From: Halorubrum sp. GN11_10-6_MGM
Lineage (GTDB): Archaea > Halobacteriota > Halobacteria > Halobacteriales > Haloferacaceae
DNA: 64,000 nt
Assembly (NCBI RefSeq): GCF_005435165.1
Contig: NZ_SGUC01000012.1
Location: 1 to 64,000 of the forward strand
Direction of reading: 5' to 3'
Both the position numbers and the translations under genes were made by a program. This document shows, in pieces, positions 36,364-44,684 of the stretch. A model generated the notes under the pieces. It saw only the letters and a list, made by a program, of their open reading frames with translations. It had not been told where the DNA came from and did no database searches. Position 1 is the stretch's first letter, and each line of letters opens with the position of its first letter.

Positions 36364-37374
36364 ATGCCATCCGACGAGGACCCGATCGCGTCTCGGGCAG
36401 ACGACGACCGCGACCTCTACGACGTCGCGACGTGGGAGGAGCGCACTTCCCTCGACGGACTCTCGGTCGCGCTGTACTGGCTGCTCACGCGCTCGGCGAA
36501 GGCGGGCGTCGTCTTCGTCGCGTTCGTCGGGCTCTTGGCGATCGTCGGCTCGTTCGGACTGGGCCTCGTCTTCGATCCGGCCATCGCGATCCTCCTCGGC
36601 CTCTCCGCCGTCCCCGCCCTCGGACTGGCCGCGTACGTGTACGTCTCGGACGTGACGACCGCAGAGCCGCTGTCGCTTCTGGTGGCGACGTTCCTGCTTT
36701 CCATCCTCACGGCGACGTTCGCGGCGATACTGAACAGCGTGCTCCAGCCGTACTTCCGGCCGTTCGGCTTCCTCGGACTCGTCGTCTTCTTCTTCGTCGT
36801 CGTCGGCCCGATCGAGGAGTCGGTGAAGCTGCTCGCGGTGCGGCTGTACGCCTACACCGACGACCGCTTCGACGCCGTCATCGACGGCGCGGTCTACGGC
36901 GCCATCGCCGGGCTCGGCTTCGTCGTCATCGAGAACTTCGTGTACATCGCTCAGAACGTTGAGATGGCGGAGCTGACGGTCGGCATCGCGGCGCTCGGTG
37001 CCGGCGACGGAATCGCGGCCCTCCGGGCGCTCGCGGGACCGGGACACGTGGTCTACTCGGCGTTCGCGGGCTACTACCTCGGGCTCGCGAAGTTCAACCC
37101 CGAGAACCGCGGGCCGATCATCGTCAAGGGGCTCGTCCTCGCGGCGGCTATCCACGCGCTGTACAACACGCTCGTCGGTCCGGTGACCGGCGTCGCCTCG
37201 GGGCTGTTCGGTATCCCGCAGATCCTCGCGCTGTTCGGCTTCGTCGTCGTCTTCCAAGGCACGTTCGGGTACGTCTTCCTCCGGAAGATCTGGCGGTACC
37301 GCGACGCGTACCTCGACACGCGCGACGCGGTGGGCGAGGACGTCGCCCCGGAGTTAGACGAGTTCGAGCAGTAG
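36364..37374 (+). CDS. PrsW-type intramembrane protease
   Basis: The 336-residue protein has about eight membrane helices and the PrsW signatures: P-I-E-E-S-V-K-L-L (EExxK, about 155-163), FVVIENFVYI (ExxxN-like), GHVVYSAFAGYYLG (His) and IHALYNT (second His). PrsW enzymes cleave membrane anchors of regulators such as anti-sigma factors in bacteria; archaeal substrates are unknown. A TATA-like GATTAAG at 36333-36339 is about 27 nt before the ATG. Confidence 0.88.
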   Translation: MPSDEDPIASRADDDRDLYDVATWEERTSLDGLSVALYWLLTRSAKAGVVFVAFVGLLAIVGSFGLGLVFDPAIAILLGLSAVPALGLAAYVYVSDVTTAEPLSLLVATFLLSILTATFAAILNSVLQPYFRPFGFLGLVVFFFVVVGPIEESVKLLAVRLYAYTDDRFDAVIDGAVYGAIAGLGFVVIENFVYIAQNVEMAELTVGIAALGAGDGIAALRALAGPGHVVYSAFAGYYLGLAKFNPENRGPIIVKGLVLAAAIHALYNTLVGPVTGVASGLFGIPQILALFGFVVVFQGTFGYVFLRKIWRYRDAYLDTRDAVGEDVAPELDEFEQ

Positions 37375-37406
37375 GCCGCGACCCGGTTTCGGCTCGGTCC
37401 CCGCCG

Positions 37407-38384
37407 TCAGGGCGCGTTCTCGACGCGCGAACGGTCGCCGGTGCCGCCCGTCAGCGCGCTCGCGAGGGCGCCTCTCACCACGACATCGTCGCCGAGGTCG
37501 GTGAGACGCACCTCCGGGACGTTGATGAACACCATCTCCGGGAGCTTCTCGCGGATCGGGTCGAGGACGCGGTCGGGGTTGTTGAGCGCGACCGCGCCCC
37601 CGACGCTCACGACGAGCGGGGCGTACGCGTGGATGACGTTGGCGATCCCCATGGCGTTCCAGTGGGCGAGCTGATCGATCACGTGGTCGGCGAAGGTGTC
37701 CTCGCCCGCCGCCTCGAACACGTCGACCGCGGAGAAGTCGGGGTCTTCGATCGGGAGCGCCGTGTCGACCGGGTCCTCCGCGTGGAGCTCGCGGGCGTAC
37801 TTCGGGATGTTGTTGCCGGAGCAGTACCCCTCCCAGTGGCCGTCGAGCCCGCAGCCGCAGGTCATGAACCCGTGCGGATCGACGGTCATGTGGCCGACCT
37901 CGCCGGCGTTGCCGTCCCACCCCGAGAGCACGTTGCCGTCGACGGCCACGCCCGCGCCGATCCCCGAGGAGATGGTGAGATACACCATGTCGTCGGGGTT
38001 GCGCTCGGAGTGGAACCGCTCGCCGATGACGCCCGCGATGGTGTCGTTGTGGAGGTACACCTCCTCGGTGTCGAGCAGGCGACCGACCGGGCCGACGAGC
38101 GGGATGCGCTCGACCGTGTCCGGGAGATTCGCGGGACCCTGAACGATCCCCTCCGCCAGGTCGAGCGGGCCGATCGAGCCGATCCCGGCCGCGACCGCCT
38201 CGCTCGGCGCGATCCCCGCGTCCGCACAGGCCCCGCGGACCACCTCCAGAACGGCCTCTGTGACGGCGATACCGTTCGGTCCCCGCGGGGTGCCTCGCGA
38301 CGCGGCGCCGAGGACCGCCGCGGTCTCGTCGCCGACGACCGCTCGGACGTTCGTCGCCCCGAGATCGACGCCCACGTAGTACAT
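37407..38384 (-). CDS. ROK family sugar kinase (glucokinase-like)
   Basis: The 325-residue protein begins YYVGVDLGATNVRAVV (phosphate-1 motif). It has the catalytic Asp region VYLHNDTIAGVIGE and the ROK zinc motif G-H-M-T-V-D...C-G-C-x-L-D-G-H-W-E-x-Y-C (zinc His and three Cys present). Later comes VVSVGGAVALNN. These identify a ROK-family hexokinase, probably ATP-dependent glucokinase or a related hexose kinase. A TATA-like CTTAAG at 38408-38414 lies 27 nt upstream, supporting the ATG at 38384. Confidence 0.88.
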   Translation of the reverse strand: MYYVGVDLGATNVRAVVGDETAAVLGAASRGTPRGPNGIAVTEAVLEVVRGACADAGIAPSEAVAAGIGSIGPLDLAEGIVQGPANLPDTVERIPLVGPVGRLLDTEEVYLHNDTIAGVIGERFHSERNPDDMVYLTISSGIGAGVAVDGNVLSGWDGNAGEVGHMTVDPHGFMTCGCGLDGHWEGYCSGNNIPKYARELHAEDPVDTALPIEDPDFSAVDVFEAAGEDTFADHVIDQLAHWNAMGIANVIHAYAPLVVSVGGAVALNNPDRVLDPIREKLPEMVFINVPEVRLTDLGDDVVVRGALASALTGGTGDRSRVENAP

Positions 38385-38474
38385 CGGGTGTAAGCGCGGC
38401 CCCGTCTCACTTAAGCGGGACGCTTCGCGCGGTCGAGCGGGGGTAAAGAACTGGGGCGCTTCCGCGAAACCGCG

Positions 38475-38933
38475 TTACGACGCCGACTCGCGGACGAACG
38501 TCACCGGGCACGGCGCCGAGAGCATGACCTCTTGGGCCGCGCTACCGAAGACGGCCTTCCCGGTCGGCGAACGCCGCCGGCCGCCGACGACGACGCGGTC
38601 GGCCCCGACCCCCTCGGCGGTCTGAACGACCTCGTCGGCGAGATTGCCCACCGCGCCGCGGACCGAGTGTCGCACGCCGGCCGCGGACAGCGCCTTCGAC
38701 AGCTCCCGAGTGGTCCTGTGGCGCTCCGCGACCGCATCGGGCGTCGAGTTCTCGCCGTCCGGGTCGAAGCCCAGTTTCGCTCGGGTCTCGTCGAACTCCT
38801 CCTCGCCGAACACGTGGGTCAACACGACCTCGGCGTCCGCCGGCCCCGCGAGGGCGATGATCTCGTTCGCGAGCCGCTCGGTGCGCTTCTCGTCTTCGGT
38901 GCCGACCGCCAGGACGACCGTTTCGATGCTCAT
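38475..38933 (-). CDS. UspA universal stress protein
   Basis: The 152-residue protein has the Usp fold: VLAVGTEDEKRTERLANEI, A-D-R-V-V-V-G-G-R-R-R-S-P-T-G-K-A-V-F-G-S-A (ATP-binding G-x2-G-x9-G-S type) and C-P-V-T-F-V-R at the end. The nucleotide motif is present, so ATP binding is likely. A minus-strand TATA (TTTTTAATAC, about 38957-38966) lies 27 nt upstream, so the message is leaderless. Confidence 0.88.
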   Translation of the reverse strand: MSIETVVLAVGTEDEKRTERLANEIIALAGPADAEVVLTHVFGEEEFDETRAKLGFDPDGENSTPDAVAERHRTTRELSKALSAAGVRHSVRGAVGNLADEVVQTAEGVGADRVVVGGRRRSPTGKAVFGSAAQEVMLSAPCPVTFVRESAS

Positions 38934-39036
38934 ACACGCTGTTGATCCCCGGACGTATTAAAAACGGCGGAGTTTTAACTCAAATCTGAATAAATATTTA
39001 ATCGATCGATCCTGATACTCTCGCCGATTGCGCCCG

Positions 39037-39128
39037 GACGGCTCCCGGTGGAGCGATCGGACGGCTCTCGGTGGAATGATCGGACGACTTCCGGAGATTC
39101 GGTCGGTCACCTCTCGGTCGAACGAGCG
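39037..39128. repeat. 23-bp tandem repeat, four units
   Basis: Units at 39037-39059, 39060-39082, 39083-39105 and 39106-39128 share the pattern GACGGCTC-CGGTGGA--GATCG. Units 1 and 2 are nearly identical and units 3 and 4 are decayed. The array fills much of the 258-bp gap between uspA and the DUF5611 gene. No gene is seen there. Confidence 0.65.
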
Positions 39129-39191
39129 AGACGCTAGCGGCGTCACGAGCGTCTCTCGGCGGAAAAATCGCTCCGGCAGCGCAGAACTCGA

Positions 39192-39575
39192 TCAGTAGTC
39201 GGGCGCGTCGTCCTCGACTTCGCGCTTCAGCGAGTCGCGGCGCGACTTCGCGTCGCGACCGGTCGCCTCCAGCAGGAACTCGTTTTTCGCGTCGACGGCG
39301 TCCGCGGCGGCGTCGGCGTTCCCCTCGGCGATGACGTCCTCGGCGGGTCGCTCCTCGAAGTGGACCGCCAGCTTGTCCTTCTTGCTGCCGTACTCGGCGG
39401 CGCCCACGACGATCCGGTCGAACACCGGGTTGTCGGGGTCGCCGACGACGTACAGCTCGTGGCCCTCCCACTCCTCGGTGCCCGTGACCTCGCCGAAGTA
39501 CTCCTCCACGGATCCCTTCAGGTCCGGCATGCGGTCGTCCAGATGCTCGCCGCGTCGCATCTTGTACTCCTTCAT
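39192..39575 (-). CDS. DUF5611-like conserved protein
   Basis: The 127-residue protein starts MKEYKMRRGEHLDDRMPDL. It has a small mixed alpha/beta core (EEWEGHELYVVGDPDNPVFDRIVVGA and DKLAVHFEERPAEDV) that fits the archaeal DUF5611 family, of unknown function. The minus-strand GGTTTACGCC at 39597-39606 is 27 nt before this ATG, so I chose it over the longer frame that starts at 39617. Confidence 0.75.
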   Translation of the reverse strand: MKEYKMRRGEHLDDRMPDLKGSVEEYFGEVTGTEEWEGHELYVVGDPDNPVFDRIVVGAAEYGSKKDKLAVHFEERPAEDVIAEGNADAAADAVDAKNEFLLEATGRDAKSRRDSLKREVEDDAPDY

Positions 39576-39659
39576 GCCGCGACCGTTCGACAGGCCGGCG
39601 TAAACCAGTTTCGTCACGGTCGCTCGGCGGGTTCGCCGCTGCGAACCGTCTCGGCCCGC

Positions 39660-40763
39660 CTACCGGGGTCGTTCGTCGACGTAGCCGCGCTTGCACTCCG
39701 GGCAGATGTCGCCGGCGCGCATCGAACTCCCGTCCGCGGCCCGGACCATCCCGCACTCGGGACAGTAGTACTCGGTCGGTTCGTCGTCTCCGATGGTCTC
39801 CAGTTCGGGGCTCTCACCGCGGGTGATCCCCGTTCCGTCCTCGCCGCCGCTCTCGAAGGCGACGCTCTCGGCGTCGTCCGGCGCCTCGACGTACTCCGTC
39901 TCGTCTTCCTCCGCTTCCCGGTCCGCGGCCTCCGGGGTGAGTCCCCCGCCGAACTCGACGCCGGCGTCGCCGCCCTCGCCGACGGCCGCGCTGAACCCCT
40001 CGTCTTCCCCGCCGTGGTCGGGCCACGCGGTCGCGCCGTCGGCGTCCGTGTCCGCCTCGTCGACCGACGGCCACGCGCCCCGCTCCCGGTCTTCGGTCGA
40101 TCTCTCCTCGTCGTCGAGGATCACGCCGTCGTCGCTCTCCGCGTCCGTCTCGTCGGCCGACGCGGACTCCGGCGCGTCGTCCGCCGCGGGCGACGACGCG
40201 GACCCGGACTCGCCGCCCGCGTCCAGCAGCTCCGCGTCCTCGTCCGTCGGATCCGGCCCGTCGGTCGCGTCCGCAGCGCTCGCGGTGTCCGGCCGCTCCC
40301 CGACGTCCGCCGCCGCGTCGCCCCCTTCGGGGGACGCTCCGGCACCGACCGTGTCGGCCTCCTCGTCGCTCGCGGACCCGTCGTCGATGATCACCGCGTC
40401 GTCGCTCCCGGCGCCGGGGTCCTCGTCGAGCGTCAGTCCCTCGCCGGCGGCGGTGGCGTCGTCCGCCCCGACACCTCCCGGCGCCGTGCCGGAGTCGGCG
40501 GTCTCCTCGGCGGCGCCCGGAGCGTCGCCCGTTCCCGACGCCGTGCCCGCGTCGTTGCCGCCGCCCGCCTTCGCGGCGGCCTCGTCGGCGAGCTGTTCCA
40601 TCGTCGTCACCTCGGTGTTTTCGCTGACGACCTGCGTCTCGCCGCAGCGAGCGCAGGTCTTCACCTCCTTGACGGTCGTGACGACCTCGTCGCCCTCCTC
40701 CTCGCGCTCGCGCTGGAGTTCGGGCTCGCCGAAGTCGTGTCCGAGCAGACACCTGAGTCCCAT
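39660..40763 (-). CDS. Acidic protein with zinc ribbons at both ends
   Basis: The 367-residue protein starts MGLRCLLGHDFGE, with a C-x2-C knuckle (TCARCGET, about 37-44). A very acidic low-complexity middle of about 270 residues follows. It ends with a complete zinc ribbon (YCPECGM...ICPECKRGYV). It seems to be a haloarchaeal family (DUF7093-like, from memory). The paired ribbons with a disordered acidic linker suggest a nucleic-acid or transcription-related adaptor. A T-rich TATA (GTTTTTTACC) at 40785-40795 is 27 nt upstream of the ATG. Confidence 0.7.
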   Translation of the reverse strand: MGLRCLLGHDFGEPELQREREEEGDEVVTTVKEVKTCARCGETQVVSENTEVTTMEQLADEAAAKAGGGNDAGTASGTGDAPGAAEETADSGTAPGGVGADDATAAGEGLTLDEDPGAGSDDAVIIDDGSASDEEADTVGAGASPEGGDAAADVGERPDTASAADATDGPDPTDEDAELLDAGGESGSASSPAADDAPESASADETDAESDDGVILDDEERSTEDRERGAWPSVDEADTDADGATAWPDHGGEDEGFSAAVGEGGDAGVEFGGGLTPEAADREAEEDETEYVEAPDDAESVAFESGGEDGTGITRGESPELETIGDDEPTEYYCPECGMVRAADGSSMRAGDICPECKRGYVDERPR

Positions 40764-40992
40764 TGTACTCCCCTGCGGTGCCGAGGGTAAAAAACGCCCC
40801 GTCGGCGTCCGACGCTCGGCACACGACCGGATCGCGGGGCGACCCCCTCGACGCTCCCGGTCCCGCCGTCTTCCCCCCACCCGACCTCGCTGTTCGAGTC
40901 ATTGTTTCCCCGTCCGGTCTCGCCCCGCGACCCCGCCGTCGCGATCCGCGGACCCAGACTCTTTGTGGATCGCTCGCGTACCGTTCACCGAC

Positions 40993-41307
40993 ATGCCTAT
41001 CGTATCCTATCAGGGCGAGGAAATCGAGTGCGAGAAGGGCGCCGTCTTGCGCGACGTGCTCAAAGAGGCCGGTCTCTCAGTCTACAACGGAAAGATGGAG
41101 CAGCTCAACTGTCGCGGCGCCGGGTCGTGCGGCTCCTGTGCGGTCCAAGTCGAGGGCGAGGTCAGCGAGCCGGGCAAAAAAGAGCGCGCTCGCCTCTGGC
41201 TCCCGCCGCACCACCCGAGCCACGACGTCCGCCTCGCCTGTCAGACGAAAGTCGAGGGCGACGTCGAGGTGACGAAGGGCCGCGGGCTCTTCGGGCAACA
41301 CATCTGA
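40993..41307 (+). CDS. Soluble [2Fe-2S] ferredoxin
   Basis: The 104-residue ferredoxin has ligands C-x5-C-x2-C (NCRGAGSCGSC, about 37-47) and a distal C in RLACQTKVEGD. It resembles short plant-type ferredoxins; the first spacing has five residues instead of four. It transfers single electrons in the cytoplasm. It stands alone in its transcription unit, which converges on cspA. Confidence 0.88.
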   Translation: MPIVSYQGEEIECEKGAVLRDVLKEAGLSVYNGKMEQLNCRGAGSCGSCAVQVEGEVSEPGKKERARLWLPPHHPSHDVRLACQTKVEGDVEVTKGRGLFGQHI

Positions 41308-41496
41308 GCGCGGACGCGCCGCTCCCGTCTGTTTTTCGTACACCGCCGACCGACGCCCGCTCGACGAGCGGCGCGCTGGTCGGGGATAAAATACGGCCGC
41401 GGCGAGCGTGAGCCCGCGACGCGGACGAAAACGTTTGGTACCGTGTGTCAGAGTCGCGTTCGGCGTCAGCCGGACCGACCCACCTTTCGGATCGGC

Positions 41497-41691
41497 TTAC
41501 TGCCGAACGACGTTGGTCGCGCGGGGACCCTTCTCGGAGGACTCGATGTCGAACTCGAGCTCCTGGCCCTCTTCGAGGTCCGGGCCGCCGACGTCTTCCA
41601 TGTGGAAGAACACGTCGTCGTCCGCGTCGTCAGTCTCAATAAATCCGTAGCCGCCAGTGTCGTTGAAGAAATCAACCTTTCCGGTCGCCAT
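41497..41691 (-). CDS. cspA: Cold-shock domain protein CspA
   Basis: The 64-residue OB-fold protein has RNP1 G-Y-G-F-I (about 14-18) and RNP2 DVFFHM (about 26-31) in the usual order. It binds single-stranded RNA/DNA and acts as an RNA chaperone. A TATA-like TTCTTATTCC on the minus strand (41718-41727) lies 27 nt upstream, supporting the ATG at 41691 rather than the upstream in-frame Met. Confidence 0.92.
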   Translation of the reverse strand: MATGKVDFFNDTGGYGFIETDDADDDVFFHMEDVGGPDLEEGQELEFDIESSEKGPRATNVVRQ

Positions 41692-41870
41692 TGCGAATGA
41701 GAAGAGAGCCCGCCCGGGAATAAGAATTGCGAGTGTACAGTTACCACGTCTCTCTGCGGACGTTTGTTTCTGAAAACACAAACCCATGGGGTAAACAGTG
41801 GCCGAACGACGACTTCACTGCGACCGACTCGACCGATCCGTCGGTTCCGCGTCGAGTTTTCCCAACGCCG

Positions 41871-41880
41871 GTTTTTATAT
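41871..41880 (+). promoter_or_regulatory. TATA box before the membrane gene at 41903
   Basis: GTTTTTATAT lies about 27 nt before the GTG at 41903. This supports a leaderless start there instead of the longer open frame. Confidence 0.55.
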
Positions 41881-41902
41881 TATCGCCCCGAAACCAGTGT
41901 GC

Positions 41903-42466
41903 GTGGTTCACACATCCCGAGCGAACGGCCCCGCGCTGACGCTCCGCGAGAACGGGCCCGCCCTGCTGGTCCCGGCGGCGTGGGGCGTCGCCGCGGGGGC
42001 GGTCCTCGGTCTCGTCTCCGCGCACGCGCTGTTCGTGGCGCACGTCGTCATGAGCGTCCTGCTCGTCGCCTTCGTCGTCGCCTCGTGGCGCGACATGGCG
42101 ACGGGCGTCCTCCGCGCGTGGAAACTGGTGATCCTCGCCGGCACGCCGGTCACACTCGCGGGCGTCGCCGGATTCCTCGCGCGCGACGGGACCGTCGCCG
42201 GGCTCGCAGCCGCGCTCCCGGCGGACGCGCTCCTCGCGGTCGCCTTCTACGGGTGGACCCTGCTGCCCGCGCCCGCGTTCGTCTACACCGCCCTGCGCGA
42301 CCCCGCGGTCCCGCGCTCGACGGTCCACGGCGTCGCCGCCGCGTGTTCCGTCGCGGGCGCCGTCGTCGCCGCGCTCGCGGGCTCCGCGACCGGCACCGTC
42401 GCGGGCATCGCGCTCGTCGGGCTCGGGCAGACCGCGGGCATCCTCGCCGCGACCGCGCTGTACTGA
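41903..42466 (+). CDS. Multi-pass membrane protein, unknown function
   Basis: The 187-residue protein has about five membrane helices (PALLVPAAWGVAAGAVLG; ALFVAHVVMSVLLVAFVV; LVILAGTPVTLAGVAGF; ALLAVAFYGWTLLPAPAF; GIALVGLGQTAGILAATAL). The GTG at 41903 is chosen from the TATA spacing; a GTG at 41897 is also possible. Function unknown. Confidence 0.65.
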   Translation: MVHTSRANGPALTLRENGPALLVPAAWGVAAGAVLGLVSAHALFVAHVVMSVLLVAFVVASWRDMATGVLRAWKLVILAGTPVTLAGVAGFLARDGTVAGLAAALPADALLAVAFYGWTLLPAPAFVYTALRDPAVPRSTVHGVAAACSVAGAVVAALAGSATGTVAGIALVGLGQTAGILAATALY

Positions 42467-42494
42467 ACGGCGCCGCGCTCCGGTCGCTCCCGGC

Positions 42495-43574
42495 TCACTC
42501 CCGCTCGACCGCCCCGTCGACCGCCCGCTCCAGCGCTTTCCGGTGGAACGCGACCGCCGCGTCGCGGCCGACCGGTGGAAACCGCGGGTTCGTCACGACC
42601 CCCTCCCCGTCCACGACCGCGCTCGCGACCGCCGCCGCGCGGTGCGCGCGCCCGACCGGGGGAAGCGGGACGACCGACTCGTACCCCGCGCGGAACGCCT
42701 CCCGGAGCGGTTCGGCCTCGGCCGCCGACACGTACCAGTCGGCGACCAGGTGTTCCGCCTTGGCGACCGAGACGCCTCGTGGCGCCGAAAGCGGCGCCTC
42801 CCAGTCGAGGACGGCCGTCACCGACCCCCCCGCGACGAGGGCGTTCCCCGGCCGGAAGTCCCACGGAAACAGCCGCGGCTCGGCGTCGCCCTCGACCGGA
42901 TTGCGAAGCGCCTCCCGGAGCGGCTCGCGGAGGTCGTCGAAATCGGCCGGGAGCCGCGAGACGTGTCGCTCGCCGAACCGGCGAAGCCAGCGTTCGGCGT
43001 CGAGCGAGTCGCGGACCGTCAGCGACGCGGCGCGTCCGAGAATCGAGGCAGGGTTCGCTTCCTCCTCGCTCGTCGCTCCGCTGACTCCCGCCCCGTCGGC
43101 TTCCGCCTCGTCGACTCTCGCCCCGTCGGCTTCCCCTCCGTCGCCGGGAGCCGCTCGGTCGACCGCGACCCGCCCGCACCCGGCGAACCGGAACGCCTCG
43201 TGAACCTCCCCGAGGTACCGCCCGAACGCTCGCGCGACGCCGCGCCGGTCCGTCGGATCGAGACCGACGAACGCCTCGTGGAGGTCGCGCCCCTCGACCA
43301 GCGGCGTGACGAGCCAGCCCGTCCCGTCGACGACGCCCGCGCCCAGCGGAGCGGGCACCGGCACGTCGGTCCGCGCGCCGATCGCCGCCAGCAGCGCCGC
43401 CTCGGTCCGCGTCGCGGCCGGCGTCTCCGAGCGCTGGACGACGACCGGCGCGGCGGTCTCGAACCGGACCGCCTCCGTCTCCTTCCGGTTTCCCCGCCCC
43501 AGCGGCTCGACGCTCACCGGCGTCGCTCCCGGCCGCGTCTCGGCGAGGGCTCGGTCGCGGACCCCGTCGCTCAC
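42495..43574 (-). CDS. Aminoglycoside phosphotransferase-family kinase
   Basis: The 359-residue protein has an APH/choline kinase-type layout: a Gly-rich N-lobe (SVEPLGRGNRKETEAVRF), WLVTPLVEG at the hinge, and a catalytic loop FPWDFRPGNALV, where the usual H-x-D becomes F-P-W-D-F-R-P-G-N with the catalytic Asp and Asn retained. The metal motif is AVLDWE. The loop histidine is replaced. The substrate is unknown. Its GTG start overlaps the HAD gene stop (GTGA), so the two are translationally coupled. An acidic low-complexity insert (about 148-180) is halophilic. Confidence 0.78.
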   Translation of the reverse strand: MSDGVRDRALAETRPGATPVSVEPLGRGNRKETEAVRFETAAPVVVQRSETPAATRTEAALLAAIGARTDVPVPAPLGAGVVDGTGWLVTPLVEGRDLHEAFVGLDPTDRRGVARAFGRYLGEVHEAFRFAGCGRVAVDRAAPGDGGEADGARVDEAEADGAGVSGATSEEEANPASILGRAASLTVRDSLDAERWLRRFGERHVSRLPADFDDLREPLREALRNPVEGDAEPRLFPWDFRPGNALVAGGSVTAVLDWEAPLSAPRGVSVAKAEHLVADWYVSAAEAEPLREAFRAGYESVVPLPPVGRAHRAAAVASAVVDGEGVVTNPRFPPVGRDAAVAFHRKALERAVDGAVERE

Positions 43575-44308
43575 CGGTCCGCCTCCGTCTCGGGTCCGAA
43601 CGCCTCGGAGGCGCCCGCCTCGGACGCACCTGTCTCGCCCTCGGCCAGCAGCGCTCCGATCTCGTCCAGCGAATCGAGGACGTGGTCCGGCCGGTAGGGG
43701 GCCGCCGACTCGTCGGGGTCCGCCCGGAGCCACGCGGACCGGAGCCCCGCGTTGTGCGCGCCGGCGACGTCGTACGCCAGCGAGTTCCCGACGTACAACG
43801 TCTCCTGCGCGTCCACCGACAGGGCGGCCGTCAGTCGCTCGAACGGCGCCGCGTGCGGCTTCCGGCGCGGCAGGTCGCCGGCGTACACGATCGCGTCGAC
43901 CCGGTCGCCGAGACCGAGCGCCTCGACCTTCGCGCGCTGCCGCTCCTCGGGGCCGTTCGTGAGGAGCCCCACCGGTCCCGACGCGGCCGCCGCCGCCAGC
44001 GCGTCGGTCGCGCCCGGCAGGTACGCCACCCGCGACTCGTCCGCGACCGCCTCGAACGCCTCGGCGAGCGCGACGGGGTCGACGTCGCGGCCGTGCCGGG
44101 CCGCCAATCTCGCGAACCCCGCGCCGAGGTACCCGACGCGGTCGTCCGGGTCGGGCGGGCCGTCGAGGAGCGGCCACAGCGCGTCCGGCTCGCCGAACGG
44201 CTCGACGCCCGCCCGCTCGAACGCCTCCCGGTAGAGGGCGTCGACGTCGTGGTCGTGGCGGCACAGCGTGTCGTCGAGGTCGAACGCGACCGCCGCGAAC
44301 CGGCTCAT
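43571..44308 (-). CDS. HAD-family hydrolase
   Basis: The 245-residue protein shows FDLDDTL (about 9-15, motif I), GLLTNGPEE (motif II), a conserved Lys in RRKPHAAPF (motif III) and YVGNSLAYDVAGAHNAGL (motif IV). The cap region lies between motifs I and II. It is a subclass-I HAD phosphatase of unknown substrate, coupled to the downstream phosphotransferase. The pair could phosphorylate and dephosphorylate related small molecules, which is inference. Confidence 0.88.
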   Translation of the reverse strand: MSRFAAVAFDLDDTLCRHDHDVDALYREAFERAGVEPFGEPDALWPLLDGPPDPDDRVGYLGAGFARLAARHGRDVDPVALAEAFEAVADESRVAYLPGATDALAAAAASGPVGLLTNGPEERQRAKVEALGLGDRVDAIVYAGDLPRRKPHAAPFERLTAALSVDAQETLYVGNSLAYDVAGAHNAGLRSAWLRADPDESAAPYRPDHVLDSLDEIGALLAEGETGASEAGASEAFGPETEADR

Positions 44309-44368
44309 GACGGATCGGAGGCGCCGCGCGGCGAAGTCGGTTTCGCCGACGCGCCCGTAGCTCCGCCC

Positions 44369-44539
44369 ATGCCAGACTCCGAGGACGCCTACGACTGCGA
44401 GACGTGCGGCGCGAGCGTCGCCCCCGCGGACGCCACCCGATCGGAACCGTTCGGCGACCTCGACCCCGCGACGTGGCAGACGCTGAACTGCCCCGACTGC
44501 GGCGACCGGCTCGCGACCGTCCTCGTCGGCGACGAGTGA
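44369..44539 (+). CDS. Small zinc-ribbon protein
   Basis: The 56-residue protein has two C-x2-C knuckles (CETCGA, about 10-15, and CPDCGD, about 43-48) separated by 29 residues, a complete zinc ribbon. It is divergent from the HAD gene. It is too short for functional assignment; similar small ribbons are very common in haloarchaea. The IS630 element downstream now separates it from the next + strand gene. Confidence 0.7.
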   Translation: MPDSEDAYDCETCGASVAPADATRSEPFGDLDPATWQTLNCPDCGDRLATVLVGDE

Positions 44540-44684
44540 GCCGCCCCGACGCCGACCGTGTCACGGGTCGGCGCGGTCGGCGCCGAACGAGCCGCCGGTC
44601 GCCACGTTCACCGAGTGCCGTATTGACACCCGACAGTATTAATGAGTACGAAATCTTTTGTGATCTAAGAGACACAGTTAGGCA

